Assembly (NCBI GenBank): GCA_029851415.1
Contig: CM056742.1
Coordinates: 89,208,748-89,272,747 of the forward strand
Origin: Eretmocerus hayati
Lineage: Eukaryota; Arthropoda; Insecta; Hymenoptera; Aphelinidae
Direction: 5' to 3'
DNA length: 64,000 nucleotides
Position 1 is the first letter of the stretch. Each line of letters opens with the position of its first letter. A program made the position numbers and the translations under genes. The notes under the pieces were generated by a model. That model saw only the letters and a list, made by a program, of their open reading frames with translations, did no database searches and was not told the origin of the DNA. This document shows, piece after piece, positions 37,626 through 50,829 of this stretch.

Positions 37626-38960
37626 TGAAGACAGGCGATTGCCCGTATCTACCTGTCTGCCGTTCACGGTCTGTATGACTGGGATGAAGCCGAATCGAAG
37701 ACGGAAGATTGCCTGTGTCCACCCGTCTGCCCGTTCACGGCCCATGTGGCTCGAATCCTGTCAGTAGGTACGGGAGTGCATACCCGTATCCACCCGTTGC
37801 CCGTTCTCTACCCGTGAAACCAGAATGGAGCCGAATCGAAGACAGGTGATTGCCCGTATCTACCCGTCTGCTAATTCACAACCCGCGTCACTCGAAGTTT
37901 GCGAGATAGGCGGGGCAGTAAATCCCCGTGACTACCCGTCTGTCCGTTCATGACCCGTAAGACTGGAATGGAGCCGAATCAGAGACGGATGATTGCCCGT
38001 ATCTACCCTTCTGCCCGTTCACAACCCGTAAAGCCAGATTGGAGCCAAATTGAAGACAGGTGATGGCCCGTATGTACCCGTCTGCCGTCCACGAGCCGCA
38101 AGACTGGGATGAAGCCGAATCGAAGACGGAAGATTGCCTGTGTCCACCCGTCTGCCCATCAACGCCCCGTGTGGCTCGAATCTTGTCAGTAGGGAGGGGA
38201 GTGTATACCCGTGTCCACCCGTCTGCCCGTTCTCTACCCGTGGAACCAGAATGGAGCCAAATCAGAGTCAGGTGATTGCCCGTATCTACCCGTCTGCCCG
38301 TTCACAACCCGCGTGGCTCGAATTTTGCGAGATAGGCGGGGCAGTGAATTCCCGTGTCCACCCGTCAGCCCATTCACGACCCGTGTATCTCAAAACTTGA
38401 GAGTAGCTAGGGGAGTGTATACCCGTGTCCACCAGTCTGCCCGTTCTCTAACCGTGAAACCAGATTGGAGCCAACCCAAGACAGGTGAATGCCCCTTTCC
38501 ACCCGTCTGCCCGTCCACGACCCGTTAGACTGGGATGAAGCCGAATCAAAGACGGAAGATTGCCCTCATCTCCCCGTCCGCCCGTTCACGACCCGTGTGG
38601 CTAGAATCTTGTCGGTAGGTAGGGGAGTGTATATCCGTGTCCACCAGTCTGCCTGCTCTCTAACCGTGAAACCAGAATGGAGCCAAATCAAAGACAGGTG
38701 ATTGCCCTATCTACCCGTCTGCCCGTTCACGACCCGTGTGGCTCGGGTCTTGAGAGATACGTAGGGGAGTTAATACCCGTGTCTACCCGTCTGCCCGTTC
38801 TCTACCCGTAGAACCAGATTGGAGACAAATTGAAGGCAGGTGATTGCCCGTATCTACCCGTCTGCCTGTCCACAACCCCTAAGACTGGAATGAAGCCGAA
38901 TCAAAGACGGAAGATCGCCTGTATCGACCCGTCTGCCCGTTCACAGCCCGTGTGGCTCGA
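37625..38960 (+). repeat. 1.3 kb segment repeated at 44.39-45.71 kb
   Basis: Landmarks at 37636, 38060, 38134, 38211 and 38489 recur 6,765 bp later. The spacing is not a clean multiple of 71 (95.3 monomers), because the region between the copies holds units of 70 and 72 bp and small indels. The segment includes rare variants such as CTGCTAATTCAC and GCCGTCCACGAGCCGCAAG, which make the match easy to recognise. Confidence 0.85.
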
Positions 38961-39699
38961 ATTTTGTGAGGAAGGCGGAGCAGTGAATCCCCTTAACTAA
39001 CCGTCTGCCCGTTCACGACCCGTGTTGGCTTTAATCTTGTCAGTAGGTAGGGGAGTGTATACCCGTGTCCATCCGTCTGCCCGTTCTCTACCCGTGAAAC
39101 CAGAATGGAGCCAAATCGAAGACAGAAGATTGCCCGTATCTACCCGTCTGCTCGTTCACAACCCGTGTGGCTCGGATCTTGCGAGATACGTAGGGGAATC
39201 AATACTCGTGTCTACCCGTCTGCCCGTTCTCTACTCGTGAAACCAGATTGGAGCCAAAGTCAAGACAGGTGAATGACCCTATCTACCCGTCTGCCCGTCC
39301 ACAACCCGTAAGACTGAAATGAAGCCGGATCAAAGACGGACGATTGCCTGTATCTACCCGTCTGCCCGTTCACAGCCCGTGTGGCTCGAATTTTGTGAGA
39401 TAGGCGGAGCAGTGAATCCCCGTGTCTACCCGTCTGCTTGTTCACGACCCGTGTCGGCTCGAATCTTGTCAGTAGGTACGGAAAGGCATACCTGTGTCCA
39501 CTCGTCTGCCCGTTCTCTACCCGTGAAACCAGAATGGAGCCAAATCGAAGACAGGTGATTGCCCGTATCTACCCGTCTGCCTGTTCACAACCCGCGTGGC
39601 TCGAATTTTGCGAGATAGGCGGAGCAGTGAATCCCCGTGTCTACCCGTCTGCCCGTTCATGACCCGTAAGACTGGAATAGAGCCGAATCAAAGACGGAT

Positions 39700-41835
39700 G
39701 ATTGCCCGTATATACCCGTCTGCCCGTTCACAACCCGTAAGTCTCGGTCCTTGCGAGATACGTAGGGGAGTTACTACCAGTGTCAACCCATCTGCCCGTT
39801 CTCTACCCGTAAAACCAGATTGGAAACGAATGAGAGACAGGTGATTGCCCGTATCTACCCGTCTGCCCGTCCACAACCCGTGAGACTGGAATGATGCGGA
39901 ATCAAAGACGGATGATTGCCCGTATCTACCCGTCTGTCCGTTCACAACCTGGAAGTCTCGGTCCTTGCGCGATACGTAGGGGAGTTACTACCAGTGTCTA
40001 CTCGTCTGCCCGTTCTCTACCCGTAAAATCAGATTCGAAACGAATGGAAGTCAGGTGATTGCCCGTATTTACCCGTCTGCCCGTCCACAACCCGTGAGAC
40101 TGGAATGATGCCGAATCAGAGACGGATGATGGCCTGTATCTACCCATCTGCCCGTTAACAGCCAGTGTGGCTCGAATTTTGTGAGATAGGCGGAGCAGTG
40201 AATCCCCGTGTCCACCAGTCTGCCCGTTCTCTAACCGTTAAACCGGATTGGAGCCAACCCAAGACAGGTGAATGCCCCTATCCACCCGTCCGCCCGTCCA
40301 CGACCCGTTAGACTGGGATGAAGCCGAATCAAAGACGGAAGATTGTCCGTATCTACCCGTCTGCCCGTCCACAACCCGTGAGACTGGAATGATGCCGAAT
40401 CAAAGACGGATGATTGCCCGTACCTACCCGTCTGCCCGTTCACAACCCGTAAGTCTCGGTCCTTGCGAGATACGTAGGGGAGTTACTACCAGTGTCAACC
40501 CATCTGCCCGTTCTCTACCCGTAAAACCAGATTGGAAACGAATGGGAGACAGGTGATTGCCCGTATCTACCCGTCTGCCCGTCCACAACCCGTGAGACTG
40601 GAATGATGCCGAATCAAAGACGGATGATTGCCGGTATCTACCCGTCTGTCCGTTCACAACCTGGAAGTCTCGGTCCTTGCGCGATACGTAGGGGAGTTAC
40701 TACCAGTGTCTACTCGTATGCCCGTTCTCTACCCGTAAAATCAGATTCGAAACGAATGGAAGTCAGGTGATTGCCCGTATTTACCCGTCTGCCCGTCCAC
40801 AACCCGTGAGACTGGAATGATGCCGAATCAGAGACGGATGATGGCCTGTATCTACCCATCTGCCCGTTAACAGCCAGTGTGGCTCGAATTTTGTGAGATA
40901 GGCGGAGCAGTGAATCCCCGTGTCCACCAGTCTGCCCGTTCTCTAACCGTTGAACCGGATTGGAGCCAACCCAAGACAGGTGAATGCCCCTATCCACCCG
41001 TCCGCCCGTCCACGACCCGTTAGACTGGGATGAAGCCGAATCAAAGACGGAAGATTGCCCGTATCTACCCGTCTGCCCGTCCACAACCCGTGAGACTGGA
41101 ATGATGCCGAATCAAAGACGGATGATTGCCCGTACCTACCCGTCTGCCCGTTCACAACCCGTAAGTCTCGGTCCTTGCGAGATACGTAGGGGAGTTACTA
41201 CCAGTGTCAACCCATCTGCCCGTTCTCTACCCGTAAAACCAGATTGGAAACGAATGGGAGACAGGTGATTGCCCGTATCTACCCGTCTGCCCGTCCACAA
41301 CCCGTGAGACTGGAATGATGCCGAATCAAAGACGGATGATTGCCCGTATCCACCCGTCTGTCCGTTCACAACCTGGAAGTCTCGGTCCTTGCGAGATACG
41401 TAGGGGAGTCACTACCAGTGTCTACTCGTCTGCCCGTTCTCTACCCGTAAAATCAGATTCGAAACGAATGGAAGTCAGGTGATTGCCCGTATTTACCCGT
41501 CTGCCCGTCCACAACCCGTGAGACTGGAATGATGCCGAATCAGAGACGGATGATGGCCTGTATCTACCCATCTGCCCGTTAACAGCCAGTGTGGCTCGAA
41601 TTTTGTGAGATAGGCGGAGCAGTGAATCCCCGTGTCCACCAGTCTGCCCGTTCTCTAACCGTTAAACCGGATTGGAGCCAACCCAAGACAGGTGAATGCC
41701 CCTATCCACCCGTCCGCCCGTCCACGACCCGTTAGACTGGGATGAAGCCGAATCAAAGACGGATGATTGCCCGTACCTACCCTTCTGCCCGTTCACAACC
41801 CCACAACCCGTAAGTCTCGGTCCTTGCGAGATACG
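39700..41835 (+). repeat. 712 bp higher-order repeat (10 monomers), three tandem copies
   Basis: The segment GAATGCCCCTATCCACCCGT occurs with its ATG at 40272, 40984 and 41696, spaced 712 bp, and other landmarks at about 39.7, 40.42 and 41.14 kb keep the same period. The copies are almost identical. The third is cut short near 41790, where a small duplication of CACAACCC is seen. This is the shortest clear HOR in the window and, by copy similarity, probably one of the youngest. Confidence 0.88.
41790..41812 (+). repeat. Small in-monomer duplication of CACAACCC
   Basis: TTCACAACCCCACAACCCGTAAG appears in place of TTCACAACCCGTAAG, a gain of 8 bp inside a monomer. The same change is at about 62582-62604 in the other D2 copy, so it predates the 21 kb duplication and is a useful marker of the D2 lineage. 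Confidence 0.75.
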
Positions 41836-43654
41836 TAGGGGAGTTACTACCAGTGTCAACCCATCTGCCGGTTCTCTACCCGTAAAACCAGATTGGAAAC
41901 GGATGGGAGACAGGTGATTGCCCGTATCTACCCGTCTGCCCGTCCACAACCCGTAAGACTGGAATGAAGCCGAATCAAAGACGGATGATGGCCTGTATCT
42001 ACCCGTCTGCCCGTCCACAGCCCGTAAGTCTCGGTCCTTGCGAGATACGTAGGGGAGTTACTACCAGTGTCTACGCGTCTGCCCGTTCTTTCTCCGTAAA
42101 ACCAGATTAGAAACAAATGGAAGACAGGTGATTGCCCGTATCTAAACGTCTGCCCGTCCACGACCCGTAAGACTGTGATGAAGCCGAATCAAAGACGGAA
42201 GATTGCCCGTATCTACCCGTCTGCCCGTTCTCTACCCGTGTGGCTTGAATTTTGTGAGATAGGCGGCGCAGTGAATCCCCGTGTCTACCCGTCAGCCCGT
42301 TCACGACCCGTGTGTCTCGAATCTTGTCAGTGGGTAGGGGAGTGTATACCCGTGTCCACCAGTCTGCCCGTTCTCTACCCGTGATACCAGAAAGGAGCGA
42401 AATGGAAGACAGGTGATTGCACTATCTACCCGTCTGCCCGTTCACAACCCGTGTGGCTCGGATCTTGCGAGATACGTAGGGGAGTTGATACCCGTGTCTT
42501 CCCGTCTGCCCGTTCTCTAACCGTGAAACCAGATTGGAGACAAATTGAAGACAGGTGATTGCCCGTATCTACCCGTCTGCCCGTTCACAACCCGCGTGAT
42601 TCGAATTTCGCGAGATGGGCGGGGCAGTGAATCCCCACGACTACCCGTCTGGCCGTTCAAGACCCGTAAGACTAGAATGAAGCCGAATCAGAGACGGATC
42701 ATTGCCCGTATCTACCCGTCTGCCCGTTCACGACCCGTGTGGCTCGAATCTTGTCAGTAGGTAGGGAAGTGAATACCCGTGTCCACCCGTCTGCCCGTTC
42801 TCTAACCGTAAAACCAGATTCGAGACGAATTCAAGACAGGTGATTGCCCGTATCTACCCGTCTGCCGTCCACGACCTGTAAGACTGGGATGAAGCCGAAT
42901 CAAAGACGGAAGATTGCCCGTATCTACTCGTCTGCCCGTTCACGACCCGTGTGGTTCGAATCTTGTCAGTAGGTAGGGGGTGTAAAGCCGTGTCCACCAG
43001 TCTGCCTGTTCTCTACCCGTGAAACCAGAATGGAGTAAATCGAAGACAGGTGATTGCCCATATCTACCCGTCTGCCCGTTCACAACCCGTGGGGCTCGAA
43101 TCTTGCGAGATACGTTGGGGAGGTCATACCCTTGTCTACCCGTCTGCCTTTTCTCTACCCGTAGAACCAGATTAGAGACTAATTGAAGACAGGTGATTGT
43201 CCGTATCTACCCCTCCGCCGTCCACGACCCGTAAGACTGGGGAGGAGCCGAATCAAAGACGGAAGATGGCCCGGCTCTACACGTCCGCCCGTTCACGACC
43301 CGTTTGGCTCGAATCTTGTGAGTAGGTAAGGCAGTGTATACCCGTGTCCACCAGTCTGCCCGTTCTTCACCCGTGAAACCAGAATGGAGCCAAATCGAAG
43401 ACAGGTGATTCCCGTATCCACCCGTCTGCCCGTTCACAACCCGTGTGGCTCGGATATTGCGATATACGTAGGGAAGTTAATACCCATGTCTACCCGTCCG
43501 CCCGTTCTCTACCCGTAGAACCAGAATGGAGCCAAATCAAAGACAGGTGATTGCCCGTATCTACCTGTCTGCCCGTCCACAACCCGTAAGACTGGAACGA
43601 AGCCGAATCAAAGACAGATGATGGCCCGTATCTACCCGTCTGCCCGTTCACAAC
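41836..43654 (+). repeat. Mixed-type satellite, recurring at 47.1-48.2 kb
   Basis: The segment 41928-42900 resembles 47255-48230, first at an offset of 5,327 bp, then 5,541 bp. The second copy has three extra monomers (214 bp) at about 47.5-47.7 kb. From about 42.93 to 43.5 kb the sequence resembles the 8.9-9.5 kb part of the 3.12 kb HOR (CGTGGGGCTCGAATC and GGGGAGGAGCCG variants). This mixes the two main domain types within a few hundred bases. Confidence 0.78.
42590..42606 (-). other. CENP-B-box-like site, AATC/CG variant
   Basis: Plus strand CCCGCGTGATTCGAA, with three free positions changed and all nine fixed bases kept. It is also at about 46.49 kb and 63.38 kb. Confidence 0.55.
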
Positions 43655-46438
43655 CCGCGTGGCTCGAATTTCGCGAGATAGGCGGGGCAGTGAATCCCCG
43701 TGTCTACCCGTCTGCCCGTTCATTTTCCGTAAGACTGAAATAGAGCCGAATCAAAGACGGATGATGGCCCGTATCTACCCGTCTGCCCGTTCACAACCCG
43801 TAAGTCTCGGATCTTGCGAGACACGTAAGGGGGTTACTACCCGTGTCTACCCGTCTGCCCGTTCTCTACCCGTAAAACCAGATTGGAGCCAAAGTGGAGG
43901 TAGGTGATTGCCCGTATCTACCCGTCTGCCGTCCACGACCCGTAAGACTGGGATGAAGCAAAACAAAGACGGAAGATTGCCCGTATCTACCCGTCTGCCC
44001 GTTCTCTAACCGTGAAACCAGATTGGAGACAAATTGAAGACAGGTGATTGCCCGTATCTACCCGTCCGCCCGTCCACGACCCGTTAGACTGGGATGAAGC
44101 CGAATCAAAGACGGAAGATTGCCCGTATCTACCCGTCTGCCCGTTCACAACCCGTGTGGCTCGGATCTTGTCAGTAGGTAGGGGAGTGTATACCCGTGTC
44201 CATCCGTCTGCCCGTTCTCTACCCGTGAAACCAGAATGGAGCCAAATCGAAGACAGATGTTTGCCCGTATCTACCCGTCTAGCCATCCACGACCCATGTG
44301 GCTCGGATCTTGCCAGATACGTAGGGGAGTTGATACCCGTGTCTACCCGTCTGCCCATTCTCTACCCGTAAAACCAGATTGGAGACCAATTGAAGACAGG
44401 CGATTGCCCGTATCTACCTGTCTGCCGTCCACGGTCTGTATGACTGGGATGAAGCCGAATCGAAGACGGAAGATTGCCTGTGTCCACCCGTCTGCCCGTT
44501 CACGGCCCATGTGGCTCGAATCCTGTCAGTAGGTACGGGAGTGCATACCCGTATCCACCCGTTGCCCGTTCTCTACCCGTGAAACCAGAATGGAGCCGAA
44601 TCGAAGACAGGTGATTGCCCGTATCTACCCGTCTGCTAATTCACAACCCGCGTCACACGGAGTTTGCGAGATAGGCGGGGCAGTAAATCCCCGTGACTAC
44701 CCGTCTGTCCGTTCATGACCCGTAAGACTGGAATGGAGCCGAATCAGAGACAGATGATTGCCCGTATCTACCCTTCTGCCCGTTCACAACCCGTAAAGCC
44801 AGATTGGAGCCAAATTGAAGACAGGTGATGGCCCGTATGTACCCGTCTGCCGTCCACGAGCCGCAAGACTGGGATGAAGCCGAATCAAAGACGGGAGATT
44901 GCGCGTATCTACCACTCTGCCCATCAACACCCCGTGTGGCTCGAATCTTGTCAGTAGGGAGGGGAGTGTATACCCGTGTCCAACCGTCTGCCCGTTCTCT
45001 ACCCGTGGAACCAGAATGGAGCCAAATCAGAGTCAGGTGATTGCCCGTATCTACCCGTCTGCCCGTTCACAACCCGCGTGGCTCGAATTTTGCGAGATAG
45101 GCGGGGCAGTGAATTCCCGTGTCCACCCGTCAGCCCATTCACGACCCGTGTATCTCAAAACTTGAGAGTAGCTAGGGGAGTGTATACCCGTGTCCACCAG
45201 TCAGCCCGTTCTCTAACCGTCAAACCAGATTGGAGCCAACCCAAGACAGGTGAATGCCCCTTTCCACCCGTCTGCCCGTCCACGACCCGTTAGACTGGGA
45301 TGAAGCCGAATCAAAGACGGAAGATTGCCCTCATCTCCCCGTCCGCCCGTTCACGACCCGTGTGGCTCGAATCTTGTCGGTAGGTAGGGGAGTGTATATC
45401 CGTGTCCACCAGTCTGCCTGCTCTCTAACCGTCAAACCAGAATGGAGCCAAATCGAAGACAGGTGATTGCCCCATCTACCCGTCTGCCCGTTCACAACCC
45501 GTGTGGCTCGTGTCTTGCGAGATACGTAGGGGAGTTAATACCCGTGTCTACCCGTCTGCCCGTTCTCTACCCGTAGAACCAGATTGGAGACAAATTGAAG
45601 ACAGGTGATTGCCCGTATCTACCCGTCTGCCTGTCCACAACCCGTAAGACTGGAATGAAGCCGAATCAAAGACGGATGATCGCCTGTATCGACCCGTCTG
45701 CCCGTTCACAGCCCGCGTGGCTCGAATTTCGCGAGATAGGCGGGGCAGTGAATCCCCGTGTCTACCCGTCTGCCCGTTCATTTTCCGTAAGACTGAAATA
45801 GAGCCGAATCAAAGTCGGATGATGGCCCGTATCTACCCGTCTGCCCGTTCACAACCCGTAAGTCTCGGATCTTGTGAGACACGTAAGGGGGTTACTACCC
45901 AAGTCTACCCGTCTGCCCGTTCTCTACCCGTAAAACCAGATTGGAGCCAAAGTGGAGGTAGGTGATTGCCCGTATCTACCCGTCTGCCGTCCACGACCCG
46001 TAAGACTGGGATGAAGCAAAACAAAGACGGAAGATTGCCCGTATCTACCCGTCTGCCCGTTCTCTAACCGTGAAACCAGATTGGAGACAAATTGAAGACA
46101 GGTGATTGCCCGTATCTACCCGTCCGTCCGTCCACGACCCGTTAGACTGGGATGAAGCCGAATCAAAGACGGAAGATTGCCCGTATCTACCCGTCTGCCC
46201 GTTCACAACCCGTGTGGCTCGGATCTTGTCAGTAGGTAGGGGAGTGTATACCCGTGTCCATCCGTCTGCCCGTTCTCTACCCGTGAAACCAGAATGGAGC
46301 CAAATCGAAGACAGATGATTGCCCGTATCTACCCGTCTGCCCGTCCACGACCCGTGTGGCTCGGATCTTGCCAGATACCTAGGGGAGTTGATACCCGTGT
46401 CTCCCCGTCTGCCCGTTCTCTACCCGTAAAACCAGATT
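43655..46438 (+). repeat. 2,058 bp higher-order duplication (29 monomers): 43655-44380 and 45713-46438
   Basis: Landmarks at 43659 and 44048 recur at 45717 and 46106. The copied stretch is about 725 bp. Between the copies lies the segment shared with 37.63-38.96 kb. Rare shared variants such as CATTTTCCGTAAGACTG and GATGAAGCAAAACAAAG make the match clear. The copies differ at a few bases, for example CTACCCGTGTC against CTACCCAAGTC. Confidence 0.85.
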
Positions 46439-46619
46439 GGAAACGAATGGAAGACAGGTGATTGCCCGTATCTACCCGTCTGCCCGTTCACAACCCGCGT
46501 GATTCGAATTTCGCGAGATGGGCGGGGCAGTGAATCCCCATGACTACCCGTCTGCCCGTTCAAGACCCGTAAGACTAGAATGAAGCCGAATCAGAGACGG
46601 ATCATTGTCCGTATCTACC

Positions 46620-49600
46620 CGTCTGCCCGTCCACAACCCGTGTGGCTCTGATCTTGCGAGATACGTAAGGGAATTAATACCCGTGTCTATCCGTCTGCCC
46701 GTTCTCTACCCGTGAAACCAGATTGGAGCCAGAGTGAAGACAGGTGAATGCTCCTATCTACCCGTGTGCCCGTCCACGACCCGTAAGACTGGGATGAAGC
46801 CGAATCAAAGACGGAAGATTGCCCGTATCTACCCGTCTGCCCGTTCACGACCCGTGTGGCTCGAATCTTGTCAGTAGGTAGGGAAGTGTATACCCGTGTC
46901 CACCAGTCTGCCCGTTCTCTACCCGTGAAACCAGAATGGAGCCAAATCGAAGACAGGTGATTGCCCGTATCTACCCGTCTGCCGTCCACGACATGTAAGA
47001 CTGGGATGAAGCCGAATCAAAGACGGAAGATTGCCCGTATCTATCCGTCTGCCCGTTAACGACCCGTTGGCTCGGATCTTGCGAGATACGTAAGGAAGGT
47101 AATACCCGTACCTACCCGTCTGCCCGTTCACAACCCGTAAGTCTCGGTCCTTGCGAGATACGTAGGGGAGTTACTACCAGTGTCAACCCATCTGCCCGTT
47201 CTCTACCCGTAAAACCAGATTGGAAACGAATGGGAGACAGGTGATTGCCCGTATCTACCCGTCTGCCCGTCCACAACCCGTAAGACTGGAATGAAGCCGA
47301 ATCAAAGACGGATGATGGCCTGTATCTAGCCGTCTGCCCGTCCACAGCCCGTAAGTCTCGGTCCTTGCGAGATACGTAGGGGAGTTAATACCAGTGTCTA
47401 CGCGTCTGCCCGTTCTTTCTCCGTAAAACCAGATTAGAAACAAATGGAAGACAGGTGATTGTCCGTATCTAAACGTCTGCCCGTCCACGACCCGTAAGAC
47501 TGTGATGAAGCCGAATCAAAGACGGAAGATTGCCCGTACCTACCCGTCTGCCCGTTCACAACCCGTACGTCTCGGTCCTTGCGAGATACGTAGGGGAGTT
47601 ACTACCAGTGTCTCCATGTCTGCCCGTTCTCTATCCGTGAAATCAGATTGGGAACAAATGGAAGACAGGTGATTGCCCGTATCTACCCGTCTGCCCGTCC
47701 GAGAACCGTAAGACTGGGATGAAGCCGAATCAAAGACGGGAGATTACCCGTATCCACCCGTCTGCCCGTTCTCTACCCGTGTGGCTTGAATTTTGTGAGA
47801 TAGGCGGCGCAGTGAATCCCCGTGTCCACCCGTCAGCCCGTTCACGACCCGTGTGTCTCGAATCTTGTCAGTGGGTAGGGGAGTGTATACCCGTGTCCAC
47901 CAGTCTGCCCGTTCTCTACCCGTGATACCAGAATGGAGCGAAATGGAAGACAGGTGATTGCACTATCTACCCGTCTGCCCGTTCACAACCCGTGTGGCTC
48001 GGATCTTGCGAGATACGTAGGGGAGTTGATACCCGTGTCTACCCGTCTGCCCGTTCTCTAACCGTGAAACCAGATTGGAGACAAATTGAAGACAGGTGAT
48101 TGCCCGTATCTACCCGTCTGCCGTCCACGACCTGTAAGACTGGGATGAAGCCGAATCAAAGACGGAAGATTGCCCGTATCTACCCGTCTGCCCGTTCACG
48201 ACCCGTGTGGCTCGAATCTTGTCGGTAGGTAGGGGAGTGTATATCCGTGTCCACCAGTCTGCCTGCTTTCTAACCGTGAAACCAGAATGGAGCCAAATCG
48301 AAGACAGGTGATTGCCCCATCTACCCGTCTGCCCGTTCACAACCCGTGTGGCTCGGGTCTTGCGAGATACGTAGGGGAGTTAATACTCGTGTCTACCCGT
48401 CTGCCCGTTCTCTACTCGTGAAACCAGATTGGAGCCAAAGTCAAGACAGGTGAATGACCCTATCTACCCGTCTGCCCGTCCACAACCCGTAAGACTGATA
48501 TGAAGCCGGATCAAAGACGGACGATTACCTGTATCTACCCGTCTGCCCGTTCACAGCCCGTGTGGCTCGAATTTTGTGAGATAGGCGGAGCAGTGAATCC
48601 CCGTGTCTACCCGTCTGCTTGTTCACGACCCGTGTTGGCTCGAATCTTGTCAGTAGGTACGAAAAGGCATACCTGTGTCCACTCGTCTGCCCGTTCTTTA
48701 CCCGTGAAACCAGAATGGAGCCAAATCGAAGACAGGTGATTGCCCGTATCTACCCGTCTGACTGTTCACAACCCGCGTGGCTCGAATTTTGTGAGATAGG
48801 CGGAGCAGTGAATCCCCGTGTCTACCCGTCTGCCCGTTCATGACCCGTAAGACTGGAAGAGAGCCGAATCAAAGACGGATGATTGCCCGTACCTACCCGT
48901 CTGCCCGTTCACAACCCGTAAGTCTCGGTCCTTGCGAGATACGTAGGGGAAATACTACCAGTGTCAACCCATCTGCCCGTTCTCTACCCGTAAAACCAGA
49001 TTGGAAACGAATGGGAGACAGGTGATTGCCCGTATCTACCCGTCTGCCCGTCCACAACCCGTGAGACTGGAATGATGCCGAATCAAAGACGGATGATTGC
49101 CCGTATCTACCCGTCTGCCCGTTCACAACCTGGAAGTCTCGGTCCTTGCGAGATACGTAGGGGAGTTACTACCAGTGTCTACTCGTCTGCCCGTTCTCTA
49201 CCCGTAAAATCAGATTCGAAACGAATGGAAGACAGGTGATTGCCCGTATTTACCCGTCTGCCCGTCCACAACCCGTGAGACTGGAATGATGCCGAATCAG
49301 AGACGGATGATGGCCTGTATCTACCCATCCGCCCGTTAACAGCAAGTGTGGCTCGAATTCTGTGAGATAGGCGGAGCAGTGAATCCCCGTGTCCAACAGT
49401 CTGCCCGTTCTCTAACCGTGAAACCGGATTGGAGCCAACCCAAGACAGGTGAATGCCCCTATCCACCCGTCCGCCCGTCCACGACCCGTTAGACTGGGAT
49501 GAAGCCGAATCAAAGACGGAAGATTGCCCATATCTACCCGTCTGCCCGTTCACAACCCGTGTGGCTTGAATCTTGTCAGTAGGTAGGGGAGTGTATACCC

Positions 49601-50640
49601 GTGTCCATCCGTCTGCCCGTTCTCTACCCGTGAAACCAGAATGGAGCCAAATCGAAGACAGAAGATTGCCCGTATCTACCCGTCTGCTCGTTCACAACCC
49701 GTGTGGCTCGGATCTTGCGAGATACGTAGGGGAATTAATACTCGTGTCTACCCGTCTGCCCGTTCTCTACTCGTGAAACCAGATTGGGAATAAATGGAAG
49801 ACAGGTGATTGCCCGTATCTACCCGTCTGCCCGTTCACAGCCCGTGTGGCTCGAATTTTGTGAGTCAGGCGGAGCGTGAATCCCCGTGTTCACCCGTCAG
49901 ACCGTTCACGACCCGTGTGTTCCGAATCTTGTGAGTAGGTAGGGGAATGTATACCCGTGTCCAACAGTCTGCCCGTTCTCTAACCGTGAAACCAGATTGG
50001 AGCCAAAGTCAAGACAGGTGAATGACCCTATCTACCCGTCTGCCCGTCCACAACCCGTAAGACTGATATGAAGCCGGATCAAAGACGGATGATTGCCTGT
50101 ATCTACCCGTCTGCCCGTTCACAGCCCGTGTGGCTCGAATTTTGTGAGATAGGCGGAGCAGTGAATCCCCGTGTCTAACCGTCTGCGCGTTCACGACCCG
50201 TGATGGCTCGAATCTTGTCAGTAGGTACGGAAAGGCATACCTGTGTCCACTCGTCTGTCCGTTCTCTACCCGTGGAACCAGAATGGAGCCAAATTGAAGA
50301 CAGGTGATTGCCCGTATCTCCCCGTCTGCCTGTTCACAACCCGCGTGGCTCGAATTTTGCGAGATAGGCGGAGCAGTGAATCCCCGTGTCTACCCGTCTG
50401 CCCGTTCATGACCCGTAAGACTGGAATAGAGCCGAATCAAAGACGGATGATTGCCCGTACCTACCCGTCTGCCCGTTCACAACCCGTAAGTCTCGGTCCT
50501 TGCGAGATACGTAGGGGAGTTACTACCAGTGTCAACCCATCTGCCCGTTCTCTACCCGTAAAACCAGATTGGAAACGAATGGGAGACAGGTGATTGCCCG
50601 TATCTACCCGTCTGCCCGTCCACAACCCATAAGACTGGGC
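46620..50640 (+). repeat. Mixed-type satellite assembled from copies of 37-42 kb segments
   Basis: In order: 46.62-47.11 kb matches 37.09-37.58 kb. 47.1-48.2 kb matches 41.8-42.9 kb. 48.5-49.5 kb matches 39.3-40.3 kb (offset 9,181 bp). 49.56-50.6 kb matches 39.02-39.85 kb again (offset 10,536 bp, then 10,749 bp after three extra monomers near 49.8-50.0 kb). The order differs from the source, so several exchange or transposition-like copying events are needed. No gene is visible in this stretch. Confidence 0.78.
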
Positions 50641-50829
50641 TGAAGCCGAATCAAAGACGGAAGATTCCCCGTATCTACCCGTCTGCCCGTTCACGACCCG
50701 TGTGGCTCGAATCTTCTCAGTAGGTGGGGAAGTGTATACCCGTGTTCACCAGTGCGCCCGATCTCTACCCGTGAAACCAGAATGGAGCCAAATCGGAGAC
50801 AGATGATTGCCCGTATCTACCCGTCTGCC

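Larger units (their letters stand above)
32960..43208 (+). repeat. Long-range block D2, copy 1
   Basis: Landmarks at 33175, 33905, 34454, 34862, 35693, 36300, 37154, 37498, 38060, 39022 and 40231 all recur 21,006 bp further on (296 monomers). After about 41140 the offset becomes 20,792 bp and stays so to the end of the window. This copy holds the three monomers (214 bp) lost from the other. It contains the end of the 3.12 kb HOR domain and the start of the mixed domain, so whole domain boundaries were duplicated. Confidence 0.9.
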
